From NCBI GenBank assembly GCA_023653785.1, contig JAMKCH010002882.1, forward strand, positions 62,001 through 126,000: a stretch of DNA of 64,000 nucleotides, read 5' to 3'. Below, piece after piece: positions 23,830-36,036 of this stretch; positions within the stretch are counted from its first letter, which is position 1; the number at the start of each line of letters is the position of its first letter. The position numbers and the translations under genes are program-made. Below the pieces are notes generated by a model that saw nothing but the letters and a program-made list of their open reading frames with translations, made no database searches and was not told the DNA's origin. The DNA is from Ophioderma brevispina. Its lineage: Eukaryota > Echinodermata > Ophiuroidea > Amphilepidida > Ophiodermatidae.

Positions 23830-25266
23830 TTCCCAGCAAACACAAATCGTTCAGAGAACGTTTTCCCCGGTTCTGATTTGGTTTTTAAGTTTTGGTCCTT
23901 TAAAACGTTCAGAAAACGTTGTAACACGTTTTCGTATGTTTACTTTCTTTGCGGTTTTTAAAAACTTTTCGGAACGTTTTCTGTACGTTAACGAATAAAC
24001 CAACCTGTCGACGTTATTTTACAACGTTCTTAAAACGTATTCTGTAACGTTTTAAGAACGTATTTTTTATCGAGGTTTTATAATACGTTATATTTTGGTC
24101 CATTTGCAGACATTTTTGCTTGAAATGGTTCTTTTAGGGACCTTAGAGGAACGGTTTCTAGATGTTTGTAGTGCGCTATTTACTTACATAACCATGTTTT
24201 CAGTTTGTTTGCCCGCTAGGTATGTTTTTTTAAGACATGTCAGAGAGTTTTTCTGAACGTTTGTAAAGTAAACCAACATATTGAAGTTTTTTTGAACGTT
24301 CGTAAAACGTATTTTTTAACCTAATTAATAAATAAAAAAAGAAAAATTAAAAAATTTTTTAAATATGTTATAACTTGGTATCATCCGTTTTCCTGTCGGT
24401 AAGGACCTTAAAGACGGTTTCCAGATGTTAATTCGTGTACTGTGCCTTGTACTCTAGGTTACTATTTGACGTGTATAAAACGTCCTTCCCAGAATGTTTT
24501 CAATTAAAATCACGTTGGTAAAGTTATAAAGCTTTTCGTTAACCGTTTTTCTGACCTCTGTACTATAACTTGACTACATTTTTTCAATCATGGAATATTA
24601 ATTTGTTACATCCATTTCATGAAACATTGCATAATAATTAATAGAAAACCATTTTTTTTGTTACCCAATAAACACAAAGAACGTTTTTTGCAAGACGTTT
24701 TGTAAACGTTTTTTAAGCACGTACCTGTGACATTATAGGGTTAGGGTTAATTATTTAGTTAAGGTAAAACAGGATGTCCTATACTAAAAGCTGCTTTATA
24801 GAATGATCACTTAATTTGGCAAAAATAGTTAAAACACTCCCTTGCTAAACATCTAGACTATATAAATAGAAATGAACCAGTTACCCAGTTGGCTAGCTGG
24901 TGTAATGGCTAAGTGTTCAGACTTCCACGCGGGTTCTCCTCCCCGAATAGGTCAGTGATATAATTTCTGTCCTATCAAATATCAAGTGCAAGTGTTCAAT
25001 GTCGTTAACCATGCATTAAACACCTACATATTAACTGAATTTCTTTCTACTTTTTTCATTAATTATTATATTAATTAGGCATTTAATCAAATGTTCTTTT
25101 CACGTTTTGAACGTTCTCATAACGGTTTAGAAAGTTTTTTTAATGAAGTTCTTACCACGGTTCTTGACCTTCCCACATAAACGTCCAGAAAACTTTTCGA
25201 GGAAACGTTCACAAAACGTAAACAAAACTTCACAAAACGTTCAGAGAACGTATTTTGGCTACTGTG
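23830..25266. mobile_element. Nonautonomous element rich in AACGTT palindromes
   Basis: Homology to A1 stops near 23825 and resumes near 25267. The insert starts CCCAGCAAACACAAATCGTT and is packed at both ends with AACGTT, GAACGTT and AAAACGTT motifs in both orientations. The right end, read in reverse, also carries a CC..CAG start followed by CAAAATACGTTC. Such CCCAGCAAACACAAAACGTT-type elements are widespread in invertebrate genomes. No transposase is visible. A tRNA-like remnant lies inside at about 24891-24960. Confidence 0.7.
24891..24960 (+). other. Possible tRNA-derived remnant
   Basis: TAGCTGGTGTAATGGCTAAG resembles a tRNA D-arm with pol III box A, and GGGTTCTCCTCCCC about 30 bp downstream resembles a degraded box B and T-arm. 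There is no complete cloverleaf. This is a weak call. Confidence 0.3.
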
Positions 25267-26460
25267 GTTATACTGGATTTTCATTCATTTATAAGCTCAC
25301 TATCAGACGATAGAGCATCTCGTGCTGGGCTTTCCGATGCACTTTACGTTTAGTGATCATAACTAAAAACCACATTGAAATTCTGGTCATTTAGTGGCAT
25401 TGAGCCTTGTACTTGGGCGTGATATATTTCTCAGATATACACCAAAGTATTTTTTGTTACACCTCCTGGGAAAAGGCACTTCTAAAGGAATCGGGTTCAC
25501 TGAGTTGGCACTATACCTGAATTATCTTTTTCCATGAATAGGCATGAGTTTTCCTATTTGTAAATACATTTCAAATTCACTCTTACAATCTTCTTTCCAT
25601 TGCCGCTCAGCATGCTTAATACCAGAATCGTAATCTTATAAGAACTCCACCCTTAATTCCGCATCTGTAATACATCTTTCAACGTGGCCAACACTTAAAG
25701 CCAATAATCGCTATATAATTTCGTCACGGAATGCGATAACCTTCATTAACAGAGGGAATTGGTGCAAAATAGGCAATAATGGTATCATGGAGTGTCATTA
25801 TTAAGGACTACCTGTTTTCCAGATGTGGCGTAATTACCTTCGGAAGAATGATATGTTATAAACGTATGACCTCACGTCCGTTTTGAATGGATAAACATAT
25901 TGATCTCATTTGCAAAACGATCCGTTTTAAAAATGTTTCATGACAAAACAAACGGCTTATATTGGAATAATTTTGTTGTACCTGGAGTCTGATATGCAGG
26001 AAAAAATGTATATTCTTGTAGACATGTAATATACTGATTATCAATGTGATATATTGCTGATATATTACTGATAATTTATTACTGATATCCGAAAAAATGA
26101 TTTTTGGGCAAACAGTAAAAGAAATTTAGATAATGCATTATCATGTTACTTCTATATATATGATACTAATTATACATATGGGTAGAAATGTTGTGTCAAC
26201 AGCTAATTGTTTGTTATTCCAAACTAAATATACTATATACTAAACGGCACACATTTGCATTTTCTGCGGGGTTCATTACATTACTTTCCAGAATTCAAAT
26301 GTGTGTTTTGTACATTTGTACAAGATAATACAATGGATGCAATAATTAGTAAGGAGTGCATTAATACATATGATCTCTTTCAAGACATGGGCAGGGTCTA
26401 TCTTCCACCAATGATTTTTCCTTTAACCTAGTGACCTCACGCCTTTTTCTGAGTAGATGA

Positions 26461-26722
26461 GACCGGGGGGGTGTAATTTTTATCGTCCTTTATTTAGTTC
26501 TGTGGTTCGCCAGTTTCCTGGTGGGCGCTGTGCAGGAACTAAATAAAGACTAAGGGAGGTAAAGTTGGGCGTGTGCTCGCCAGTTTCTCCAGCTTCTATA
26601 GAATATTTACCAAGTTATTCTCGGGTTGTAATCATTTACTTGATCTCGCGTGCATTGAATTGAGTTTCGTTCGTCATAGATTCTGCTAGATCCTGCTATA
26701 AGGTCCTCTCCATTCTATAATA
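26461..26722. mobile_element. 262-bp insertion with perfect 7-bp target duplication
   Basis: TAGATGA at 26454-26460 and at 26723-26729 flanks the insert, and A3 has a single TAGATGA at the uninterrupted site (about 51617). The insert starts GACCGGGGGGG, has no TIRs, and contains a 13-bp hairpin (CTTTATTTAGTTC at 26488-26500 against 26536-26548). A short insert with a 7-bp target duplication and no TIR could be a retroposed RNA or a SINE-like sequence, but no pol III boxes or poly(A) tail are clear. Confidence 0.75.
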
Positions 26723-26879
26723 TAGATGACACAGATATACAAGCCAAGCATTCCGGTTAAGATCAATGTTTCATGACAAAACAAACTGTTACACACTATA
26801 AAATGTTTTTGAAAAATGGAACAAAATCCACTGTTTATTAAACTTATTAAAAATTATATTTTAGTTAGTTCAATTGTTT

Positions 26880-26985
26880 GCTGGGTACGTTCCATCATCA
26901 TTGCTGATTTTTTTTTTTTATTGTTGGTTGTTTGTTGTGCTTGGGTATTTTCCATCATCATTACTGATTTTTTTCTTTTAATTTA
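26880..26985 (+). repeat. Short tandem duplication ending in poly(T)
   Basis: GGGTACGTTCCATCATCATT...CTGATTTTTTT (about 26882) recurs as GGGTATTTTCCATCATCATT...CTGATTTTTTT (about 26943), a period of about 61 bp, at the left edge of the large insertion. Confidence 0.7.
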
Positions 26986-28741
26986 AATAGTAATTTAAGT
27001 AACTTGATAAGTTGTGTAAGATTTAAATTGTCCTCTTTTTTCCTCCATCAGCCTATCCCCCTCTGGCCGAGATTCTCTGAACCTGCCCACAAACCTTCCT
27101 TGCAGGGTTGGACAATTGCCTGGTTCAGCAGATATCTCGCCTACCCCCTGGATAACCATTGGCCGTGGTGTACTAAATTGTACACAATTTGTTTTTAAAA
27201 TTTCAATTTTGCCATTGTGTGGCGCTGATCACGAACACAGCCCTGCCCATCTGTTTGGCATCCATAGTATCTATCACTAATTCTTGGAACTCTTGTAATA
27301 TTTTTAGTCTTGTTTTCATAACATCATTTGCTACCATGGGTGCTTTTCATTTCGTTGAAGCCTGGTTGGCAAGCACAAAAACGTAGGTTTGCTATGAGGA
27401 CTTGCATCAGAAAAATTTACCAGGTTCAGTTTTCATTTTTATTTTTTCCATCAAATCAGTGTAATAACTACAAAAAGCATAATATGGGGGAAGACCAAAA
27501 CAGAGCAGAGCTCGAGAAATATTAGGTCACCAAAATTAAAGTTACATACTAATAAAACAAAAAGCAATAAAAAGTACGTGAAGCAACACCACATCAACAC
27601 AAGATTACAAACCACATAAACAGGAGTCAGAGTGTGACGACGACATTACGAGACAAGTCGCGGACGGGACGGACGAATGTTGGCAAACAATATGGCAGTG
27701 AGCGTGAATCAAGAAAAAATACACAAAATGCAATCAATACCTTTGAAAGCTAATTAGCGATAATCAGTAAGGTAGATTGAATATTTTAATATATAAAAAA
27801 AGAAGAAGAAAAAAAAAAGCGACAGTGGGCACCATTTGAAAAATACGACACGCCCTCAAGATACTTTTAACATTAACACCACCCAGTGAAATAAACCCCC
27901 CCCCCGAAAAATAAAGAAAAATGACCCAAAGGGTAAGCATAACGAAATTTTTAATAAACTAATACAAAAAATTAATACAAAACAACCCAAACCGGAGTCA
28001 ACTCCATGACATCCATCCTCCCTGGGCGACCCGAAGAGAAGACATCAGTAGCTTCCACAATGCTACCCGATTCAACGGAACATTTTGCACCGAGAGTAAG
28101 GTGGAATCCGTCAGTGAAGAACCTCCTTAAAATTGGTTGTGATCGGTACTGTTAATTTAGCCAATGCTGTCTTTTTCATCTCACGATTTACCAACAGTAC
28201 AAAGACTCCCCCGGAAGCAAACATCGTGGGACAGCACGATATCCTCTCTGGCGACCGTGGCTCGCCCGTGGTATTAGCACTGGCACTACAAGTCTGTGGT
28301 ATTAGTACAGCCGACACTATATAAAGGTGCTAACGGAGAGATTTTTTAAAATAACAGGTGATCTAAAATAATTTGAACAATTCGAATTTTGGCAGCGGTA
28401 CAAAGCCTCATATCAAAAACACCCCCATATCTGTAAAGTAAGACCATCACCACGAGACACTGTCATCGCCCTACAAAAAATTGTGCAATTTCCAATTTTG
28501 AATGGATCACACACGGAACTCAGCCAATGTCCTCCATCGAAACCAAAAGCTCCCACCCCTCATCCATGCTATTTTCATTTTAAGAATTTTCTGCACCAAA
28601 CAAAGGCAGAAACATCTGCTAGCGTCTATCCCCATGAAATCCCCCCCCCCCCTCTTACCGCAAAATCTGGATGACTTTGGAAATCTCTCCCTGCCCCTTA
28701 CGTCGGACCAACGGACTCACAGAAATTATTTAATCTAAATT

Positions 28742-28999
28742 CTATGGATCCAAAGCTTCCAACACTTCTGGTTTGCGGAGATGAGCACGACCAACAGGCA
28801 GCCTTAATTTCACGTTAATATCTTCCAACCCGGTTGGGCTTTCTACAATAATTGTCAAGGTATTTTTTATCACCACCCGGCTTGTCTTTTCAGTATTCGG
28901 CCGATCAACCTGAAATTTAAGGTCGTACATGTCGGATGCTGAGTCTTCGTTAACCCCCTGCACTGGCACCACCCCTGCTGATAACATACTTGTTAACAT
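28742..28999 (-). CDS. Uncharacterised 85-codon frame, possible fragment
   Basis: The frame ends LRKPEVLEALDP-stop and has mixed composition (RVVIKNTLTIIVESPTGLED) unlike the low-complexity frames around it. It stays open upstream past the first ATG for about 17 codons (KIRTIRRKQPAR), so it may be the end of a longer protein. I do not recognise a family and see no neighbouring domain that would give a role. It could be chance. Confidence 0.25.
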   Translation of the reverse strand: MLTSMLSAGVVPVQGVNEDSASDMYDLKFQVDRPNTEKTSRVVIKNTLTIIVESPTGLEDINVKLRLPVGRAHLRKPEVLEALDP

Positions 29000-31900
29000 T
29001 GTTCGGGCCGGTTGTTTGCGCCTAATTGTCCTGATTTTAACCCTTTAATTCATTAGGATATCTATAGCTGGTTCCCACGATCTTGAGTTTTGAAATATAT
29101 TTTGGGGGGCGACTGGGCCGCCACCCTGTGATTCGCACCATAGGCCTTGACTGCTTTTTCTGTTTGATATGCCTCATGTCCACCTCCCCTTGTTGCACTC
29201 AGTTCTTATGTATTTTTCCCTCAATCAGCCAGATGGGGACGGATCACGGCTCTCTCCCGCGCCTCATAGTTTCGTTCCCATGGTAAGTAGATGCCTTTTG
29301 TCTCCCAGCACCGGCAGCCTTCCGCTGACATTGGCTTTTGGCAAATTTTCATTCATGTTGTCTGTCATAGCCGCGCAGGCCCATAGATCCTATCGTGACC
29401 ATTCCAGCTCCTCAACTCCCCCCGGACCTTGCTGCGCACCTCTCCCTTTTCTACTTTTTTATTTTCCCTAAGGCTCTTTACAGTCATGAACCCTCGGGGA
29501 CTTATGCGCTTTTTTTCCCATCTCTCTAGGTGGTCTTGTCTCGTCTTCGAGCTTCATTTTTGCTCTCCCCCATTCCCCTGTTCAGCCGTCGTTTGTCCCG
29601 GGTTCATTGTTCCCCCGAGGTTCAGGTTGGCTGTTTGGCCCGGAATTGCTCGGTTCCGCTCGCTGGCACCTGCTCCTTCAGCGGCCCCGACCCTCCTTCC
29701 ACCCTCTCCTTCCACCGCCCGGCTCGGCGCTTGTGGCACCCGCTGCCCCCCAGCCTGGGATTTCCCCCCCTCTTGTCATGTCCCCCTTGCCTTTCGTAGT
29801 TCGGTACTTTCCTGCCGGCTTCCCGGGACACCGTGCTGCGTCTTCCGAGTCGTTCGCGGACACTGTGTGTTGCACTGCCTCTTACTCCGCAGCGGGCCCC
29901 ACCCCCCTTTTCTACCACCGTGGCCTACTTACCTACAGTACCTGCTATTCTTTTCTCTGTGTTCCATCGTTGTTTTGGTGTTCGGCCGGCCTTGTTACAT
30001 TGTTTTATTTGTCTGTATATGCACATATCCCCATTATTGACTTGATTCTGGCGTACTTTGAATCCCGCATCCCCCTATCTCCCCCGTCTTTTTGATCCTT
30101 ATCCGCTCCCACTTAAATCATTGATCCCCCAGTTGGTGCCTTCCTGTAGATTTTTACTTCGAACTCGGGCGTGTCCTTTTGCCCTTTGTTTTATATCGTG
30201 CTTTTCTGACAAAGTTTGGCACAACCCCCTACTTTTGCCAGTTTTATTCGCCCTCTGGTCAAATACCAGGTCTTCACTGCCCGCTCCCCCCCCTCGATGC
30301 CTCGCGGACTAGCCTCCCATACTTTCACCGCCCCTTGTACCTACTAGTGTTGGGTTCTTGTTTGGTTAGCCGGACTGTGGCCTCCCGCATGAACGTGGAT
30401 CCCATTGAGTACTTTATCCTTCTGGTGGGAGCACCCCACTCGGGAACCTGTTCGGCGATCGAATCGGTTCCCCTCCGTCTTCCCACTCCAGTATTGTGGG
30501 ATTGCTCGCTCCCTGTCCACCTATTTACTACAGCCCTCATTACCACTCTTGGCAGCATTTATGAGGGTGGTGGTGACTGCACTCCATCTCCCTGCTATAT
30601 CAGGGTCCTGGTGTTTTGGCCTCGCCTCGCTCATCCCAATTTCTCTCCAGGTGTGTTCCGTTCCTCCTGATCCGGCCCTGTCCTTACCGCGCATCCCTGT
30701 TTTTCCGCGTGCCACCTGCAGCGATGTTGCTACAGTGTTTATTTCCCTATTCAAACCAGATTCCGCGTTTTTGGACCGTTTGTTGCATGGCTTCTATTTA
30801 GTCCGCCCACATTTATGTCTTTGTGCTGCCTGCGGATAGCACATCTCGCCCGGGTGTCAGCGGGCCCTTCTGGACGTGGAATATTTTGTTGATTGGCTCC
30901 CTCTTTTGCCTCGGTTTTTGCGCGAGGTACTCTGGCAGGAACACCGAAGCTCGTCTCATGGTCTCCCCTTATCCCAACGACTTATTTTACTCGGGTGGGT
31001 GATTTCTCCCCCCTGTCTTTTGTGGTGCCTGCTGCTGTTTGCTCCCCCTCCCTTCTTTAGTACTATGACGCGTCTTTGTAAATCACATTGTTGATGCGTG
31101 GTATTTATTATGGTTGTGCTCACTCTGCACGTAGCTTAATATTTGAACTAACTCGATGCTTCGTCTTAATGCGTACATGTTCCGTTCACCATCGACACTG
31201 CTTTTGTGCGTTGTTCTGGCCTGTCCACTATGTGGCATGCGCGTGTGGCATTCTCGCTGCTCCGGATGGTACGCTCATCTTAACGGAACCTTATGCGCCT
31301 CATACTTACAAGTTATTTACCACCTCCGTCCTTTGGGGCTTCAGCTCTGGTACTTCACAGCTCCCCGATCCTCAAATCCCGGCAATATTTCTCGCCTTCT
31401 TGTTTGAGGTAATCCGATTCACCCGACACCCATTTGAATAAAGCAGAATTTACATTTTTTCTTTATTCCTCCCACTCGTTTCTTGGGCCGCTTATCTTAT
31501 GCCCTTGCCACCCCTCCCTTTTGATTCGGCGTCTTCTTTCCCCTGCTTCCGTGGATCCTCTGAACTTCTGGTTCTCGTTTTGGTGAATGTTATCCCGTAC
31601 GCTCTCTTCAGTTCCAACAAGTGTGCACCAATTTCCCTGTTGGTGTAACTTCTTTGCTTTTTCTCGCGTTGGAGTTGCTCCCGTCTCCTGGCATCTGTCT
31701 GAGGCTGCTTGGTCTCTGACACTCATTTTGGTAGTGCCTTGCTATGACAGGTTACAATGTGCTCGCTTTGCTTGCTTGTCACTGACCTCTTCCTTACCAT
31801 CATTTTTGGTATTCACTTGCTGTTTCTTCTTCGATTTATTATCATGCTCTTGCCCGTTGGTTCAACTTAGCACCTACTCACTTCGTAAGTTGAGCATGTC

Positions 31901-32468
31901 CTTTATCCCGGGCCCTGTGCGTCAATATTGCCGAGTTCCTCTCGTCAAATATTTTCCGGTGGTGCATTGCCTGTGTCACGGGCGGCTCCCACCGGGCATC
32001 CTTTCTCCATTTTGTAATATTGTTGTTGTTTCATGACCCAAAAAAGCACAAACATAAGGCCCTCATCCGTCTAACACTCCTTCCTTGGACGTGCGGTCAC
32101 GCCTCACTTCCCGTGCTGTTTATCCCCCCTCACTTTCTCTCACCAAGTTTTAATACTCCTGCTTTAGTTAATCTATGACTTAACGAAATTACACAACATT
32201 TCCGATCATTCCTATCCCTCCCTATCCTACGATACTATGTAACTCTGCCTCGAGGCCACCAGGCACCTGCACATAAGCCCAACATTGGTGGCGTCCGTAC
32301 TCCTTTAATTCCGCCCCACGCCACGGACATGTGACCATTAGGGTTGAGCCCTAACTGTCAGGAGGTTCGTACCCGCCTCTAGGCCCCCCTGCTTGCCCTA
32401 CGTTATGCTCCGGACGCTCCATCTGCGGAACTTCTACCACTACTGGTTCCCTGACCAATAGGCGACCT

Positions 32469-32768
32469 TTGGTGCCAGGATCACGTCAGCGTTTTTCCGC
32501 CCCATTCATTTTTATATTATCACTATTTAGGGATCTTGTCGATGTAAAAAAATGCCCTGATCCCGCCTTGGAGCTGATGAATTTCCAAGCCGACGGAAAC
32601 AATAAACTGAGCTGCCTCCTCCTGGGTGCAATCTTTACCAAACCCCCAGATGCTGTACTATGGCAACTCAAACCACTATTATGCAGCTCTTTCCCCTTTT
32701 CCTTTTCTATGTCCCTCATTCACTCGTCCACAGATTGCCGTATTACGGGTTGGGCGTGTGGCGGATAG
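32469..32768 (+). CDS. Uncharacterised 99-codon frame, possible fragment
   Basis: The plus-strand frame contains CPDPALELMNFQADGNN and LLLGAIFTKPPDAVLWQLKP, a mixed composition that stands out in this region. A shorter frame lies opposite on the minus strand. No known domain is recognised, and the ends are not supported by any splice or polyadenylation signal I can see. Confidence 0.2.
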   Translation: MVPGSRQRFSAPFIFILSLFRDLVDVKKCPDPALELMNFQADGNNKLSCLLLGAIFTKPPDAVLWQLKPLLCSSFPFSFSMSLIHSSTDCRITGWACGG

Positions 32769-34739
32769 GCCCCGACGATCCGTTCCGTCACCCTGAAGCC
32801 TGCGTGCGCTCTTGTACCGTGTGCCATGACAGGGCAGGACGGGCGACCCTTCAGCCCCTCATCATTCCGGAGAATTCCATCACTAATAAATCCCCTGACT
32901 CCTGTGCCAAGTCACTCGGCACAACACTTTTTGACCACCCAGCACTAATTTGAAACCGTACACCGACTATTTGATGGGCCATACCCTACAGAAACGCGGG
33001 CCTATCTACTCCCACTCCACCTTCGTCTTAGTTCAACCTACGATACATGCCCCAACATCCCCGCCGCTAATCTTTATACCAGTTTTCGCCTAAGCATTCT
33101 TTAATCTAATTTTTTCTTAATTCGCCATAACGTCAATCTCCACCCAAGGCATCTTTACACTATCCCAACTACCCTCGATGAGGGTGGATCCGTCCACTTT
33201 CTTGCTAGCACCAGTCTGAACCCATGATCATATTTGGCCCATCCTTCATGGTGGGGTTACGCTTTGTTGCTTGCCAAAACACGAGTAGTATGTATATCCC
33301 CGGACGTTCATAATATACAAACCAAAAGTCCTCGCTGGCAGATCCTTTCTGAACGCATAAACCAAACATCAATACCCCCCCGTATTAACGGGTACAATTA
33401 AGCACCATTACGAACGTACCAACCGCCCGCACACACTGGGGTCGGCATACCTTTGGCGATTGCACAGACGAGTCAACAAAAATCTAGTATCGTGGGACTC
33501 CATCCAATGCCCTTTACCAATTCTTTTCATAGTTGACATTAAATTCTCACCAAAATACCATGGCTCTGTCCACACCACCAAGCGCCTCAAGCCGAGCAAC
33601 GTGCCCCTGTGATTCTACCCTAGTCCCCTATTGACAATGCACGAATCATACGAATAAGCATAAACATGGCAAACCGCTTACCGCTAACCGCCGCATGAGA
33701 GAATCGGGCCGCCACTCCCAACATCCTAACTTCCACCGCGCGAACACCACCAACATGACACACCGACTAACTAATCGGGGGTGCTCCCAACCGTGATTAT
33801 TGGGACATTATCAAAAATGAATCAAAGGGTAGTATGTGATAACTGGGGGACAATCAATAGAGAAGGCATACATATACACCCATACACACCCGAACCCTAG
33901 TTTGAGACTGTTTGGAGGATTTCTGAGGAGAGGGGCCCACCCACCAGAATTCCACGAACTATCTTGAGAAGAATACATTACCGCTGGGTGAAGAAACAGC
34001 AAAGGTAAATGAGAGTAAAGCTGCTATTCACAGTCATAGGCTCTATGAAGTGAAAAGCATCTTTATGTGAACGATAGACTATGGACTAAGGAATGTGGTT
34101 TTGTTTATTCAACAACTTTTCAAACAATCTTTCTTGAATTGTTTTTTGTATTGATTCCACCAAGAGGTGATGCAACTCACTTCCTCAAATCAAAATACTA
34201 TCAAAGCGCATCATATACATGAATAATAACAATTTTCACCACACCAGCGCAACCGCATCCGCCGAACGGTCTCCACAACTATAACAAGCACTTAATCTCA
34301 AGGCTAAATATAGTTAACCTCTTACCCAAAATGAAGTACGCTTTCTTACCTGGAATGCCAGGTTATTCAAGGCAAAAACAAATCGGTGCATTGTGTGACT
34401 TCGTCATCGCAATCAGTTGGCATCTTTGCCATCACTGATTCTTGGTGACTGGAGAATAAGCAGAGGAGAGATGTGTAGCCTATTGCTGATTAATCAAGAA
34501 TACTTTTACCATAATTATAAGCTTCATCATTCTCCCCGCCGTCACAGAAGAGGCGGAGGTAACAGCTATTATCGTTAGGGATGGTCTCCATCAAGGGAAG
34601 GATAAAGAGACCTGCGGTTTATTCCATGGAATATATGAATGTCCACAATCTATCACCTTCTACTCCTTCAACTTATTATAATCTACCAAATCAAGTCGAC
34701 AAAGAAAAATAATTACTTATCAATGTTTCTGTGCATTCT

Positions 34740-35130
34740 CCGCTCTTCTTAGGTACTTTGACAGTTGTTGGTAATGCATTGATCCTAACTGGAGACTTAA
34801 GTGTACATGTTGACGTTGCTGACGACCGTGAGGCTCAATCCTTTCTCAATATTCTAGATCTGCTTGACTTGAAACAGTAGTTGTTGGCCCAACTCACATC
34901 GGGAACAACACTCTGGATCTACTAATAACTTGGAAGCAAGACAATTTTGTGAGCCATGTTTCAACTCATTAGTCACTTTGCCGTGACCACTACGCTGTCA
35001 AGTGCTTCATCAAAATTCACCGACCCTGCACAGTGCATTATTACACCATGCAGACTCTGAAAATTCGGGAACCTCAAAAGAGGACATCTTTCGGCTTTCT
35101 GATATACGATATTGTCACTCTTTGTTTGCC
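34740..35130 (+). pseudogene. LINE endonuclease (APE type) remnant
   Basis: Broken frames read LILTGDLSVHVDV (the GDFN-H block of AP endonuclease-like LINE nucleases), then FLNILDLLDLKQ, VVGPTHIGNNTLDLLITW (the GPTH..G.TLDL block) and CRDHYAVKC (the SDH-type block, with SD replaced by RD). In the family this domain nicks the target DNA. At least one in-frame stop follows LDLKQ, and another interrupts the segment before CRDHYAV. Confidence 0.8.
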
Positions 35131-36036
35131 TTCCGAGTGAGTTGGTGATGACTCTATGTTAAGAATAAATAACATCTTATTCTAAGGACTTTGATGAACA
35201 TGCTCCACAGTAAATCGATCTGTGAGTTCTGCGTTGTCCCATGACCTTGTACACAGATGTTCTTCGTCGCCCCCCATCCGGAGAAGTACGGAAACGCGTC
35301 GGCTGGAGCGCCAGATTTCAGATGGCTCACATGTATTCAAAGAAGAGCTTACTCTTCTTCCCTTTCTAAAGCCAAGTCATTTGTAATTATCAATAACCAA
35401 CCAGAGCGTACTACATTGTGTCAACGGACCTTCCGTGTAGTCGAAGTTAACTTCTCCATAGTGGAAACACCCGCTTACTGCCCAAGAATGTCAAAAGATT
35501 CTTGACCGTGGGCCAGTTGCCGACTTTTTCTAGAAGATCAAGAAGCTGCCGTAAGTAACAGTTACATGATGATATATGCCGCTATGTCCGCTTTTGAACT
35601 AAAAGAGTCATGCCAAAGCACTCACGCTAATTTCTACGTGTCTGAAGAGGAGTCTTGAAACCATCAAAATTAGCATCGGGAAAAATTGTCACAGTCCTGC
35701 CACTTAGAACCCTTGACCAGTTGGTCTCTTAAAAATATGTCTAGATGATAATGTTACCGTCATAATCAAGGATTGCCAACTTTTGTCTTCGGGCGTATTT
35801 CCCAAGCTCTCAAGCGATTGCATCTGTCATCCCGCGGATGAAGAAATTGGTTGGGACACCAACATCTATCAAAATTATCGCCCTATATCTAATTGCCCAT
35901 TTCTCGGAACGGAAGGTTGATTGAAAGAGAAGCAGTGAATCAGTTTGAGCATCTTACCTCATCGATACATGATCTTCATGCTCCGATGCAGTCGGGATAC
36001 CGGAATATCACGGACTGAGACTCTGCTCTGTTACAG

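Larger units (their letters stand above)
17030..26860 (+). repeat. Segmental duplication block A, copy 2
   Basis: The block is collinear with A1 (1785-9720) and longer because it carries several private insertions: the LINE at 19229-20880, 21402-22276, 23197-23360, 23830-25266 and 26461-26722. The mariner-like element and the 3432-3785 element of A1 are absent. No conserved coding frame was found. Intervals between the named insertions hold only the duplicated AT-rich sequence. Confidence 0.88.
26865..34430. other. Large unassigned insertion with strong strand skew
   Basis: Block A2 homology stops at about 26865 and the partner sequence (B2) resumes only at about 37735, so everything between is inserted. 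From about 28 to 33.8 kb the plus strand is rich in C and poor in G. Within this, about 28.9-32.0 kb is C+T-rich, and about 32.0-33.8 kb becomes C+A-rich. GC content is visibly higher than in the rest of the window. Pyrimidine-rich DNA lacks stop codons, so many overlapping frames exist on both strands and are mostly compositional. I recognise no domain. Two frames (28742-28999 minus, 32469-32768 plus) look somewhat more protein-like. Confidence 0.6.

Noticed and set aside
29554..29918. Minus-strand frames rich in Gly, Arg and Glu opposite the pyrimidine-rich tract
   Set aside because: Compositional shadows of purine-rich DNA; no zinc knuckle, protease or RT motif was found to support a gag-like protein.
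29429..30839. Several long overlapping plus-strand frames (up to 203 codons), rich in Pro, Leu, Cys and Ser
   Set aside because: The DNA is pyrimidine-rich, which removes stop codons in all frames. The frames overlap in every phase, have no domain, and match neither each other nor a family.
28000..33900. Nuclear copy of mitochondrial DNA, suggested by the strand skew
   Set aside because: No cytochrome oxidase, NADH dehydrogenase, rRNA or tRNA sequence could be recognised in any frame; kept only as a question.
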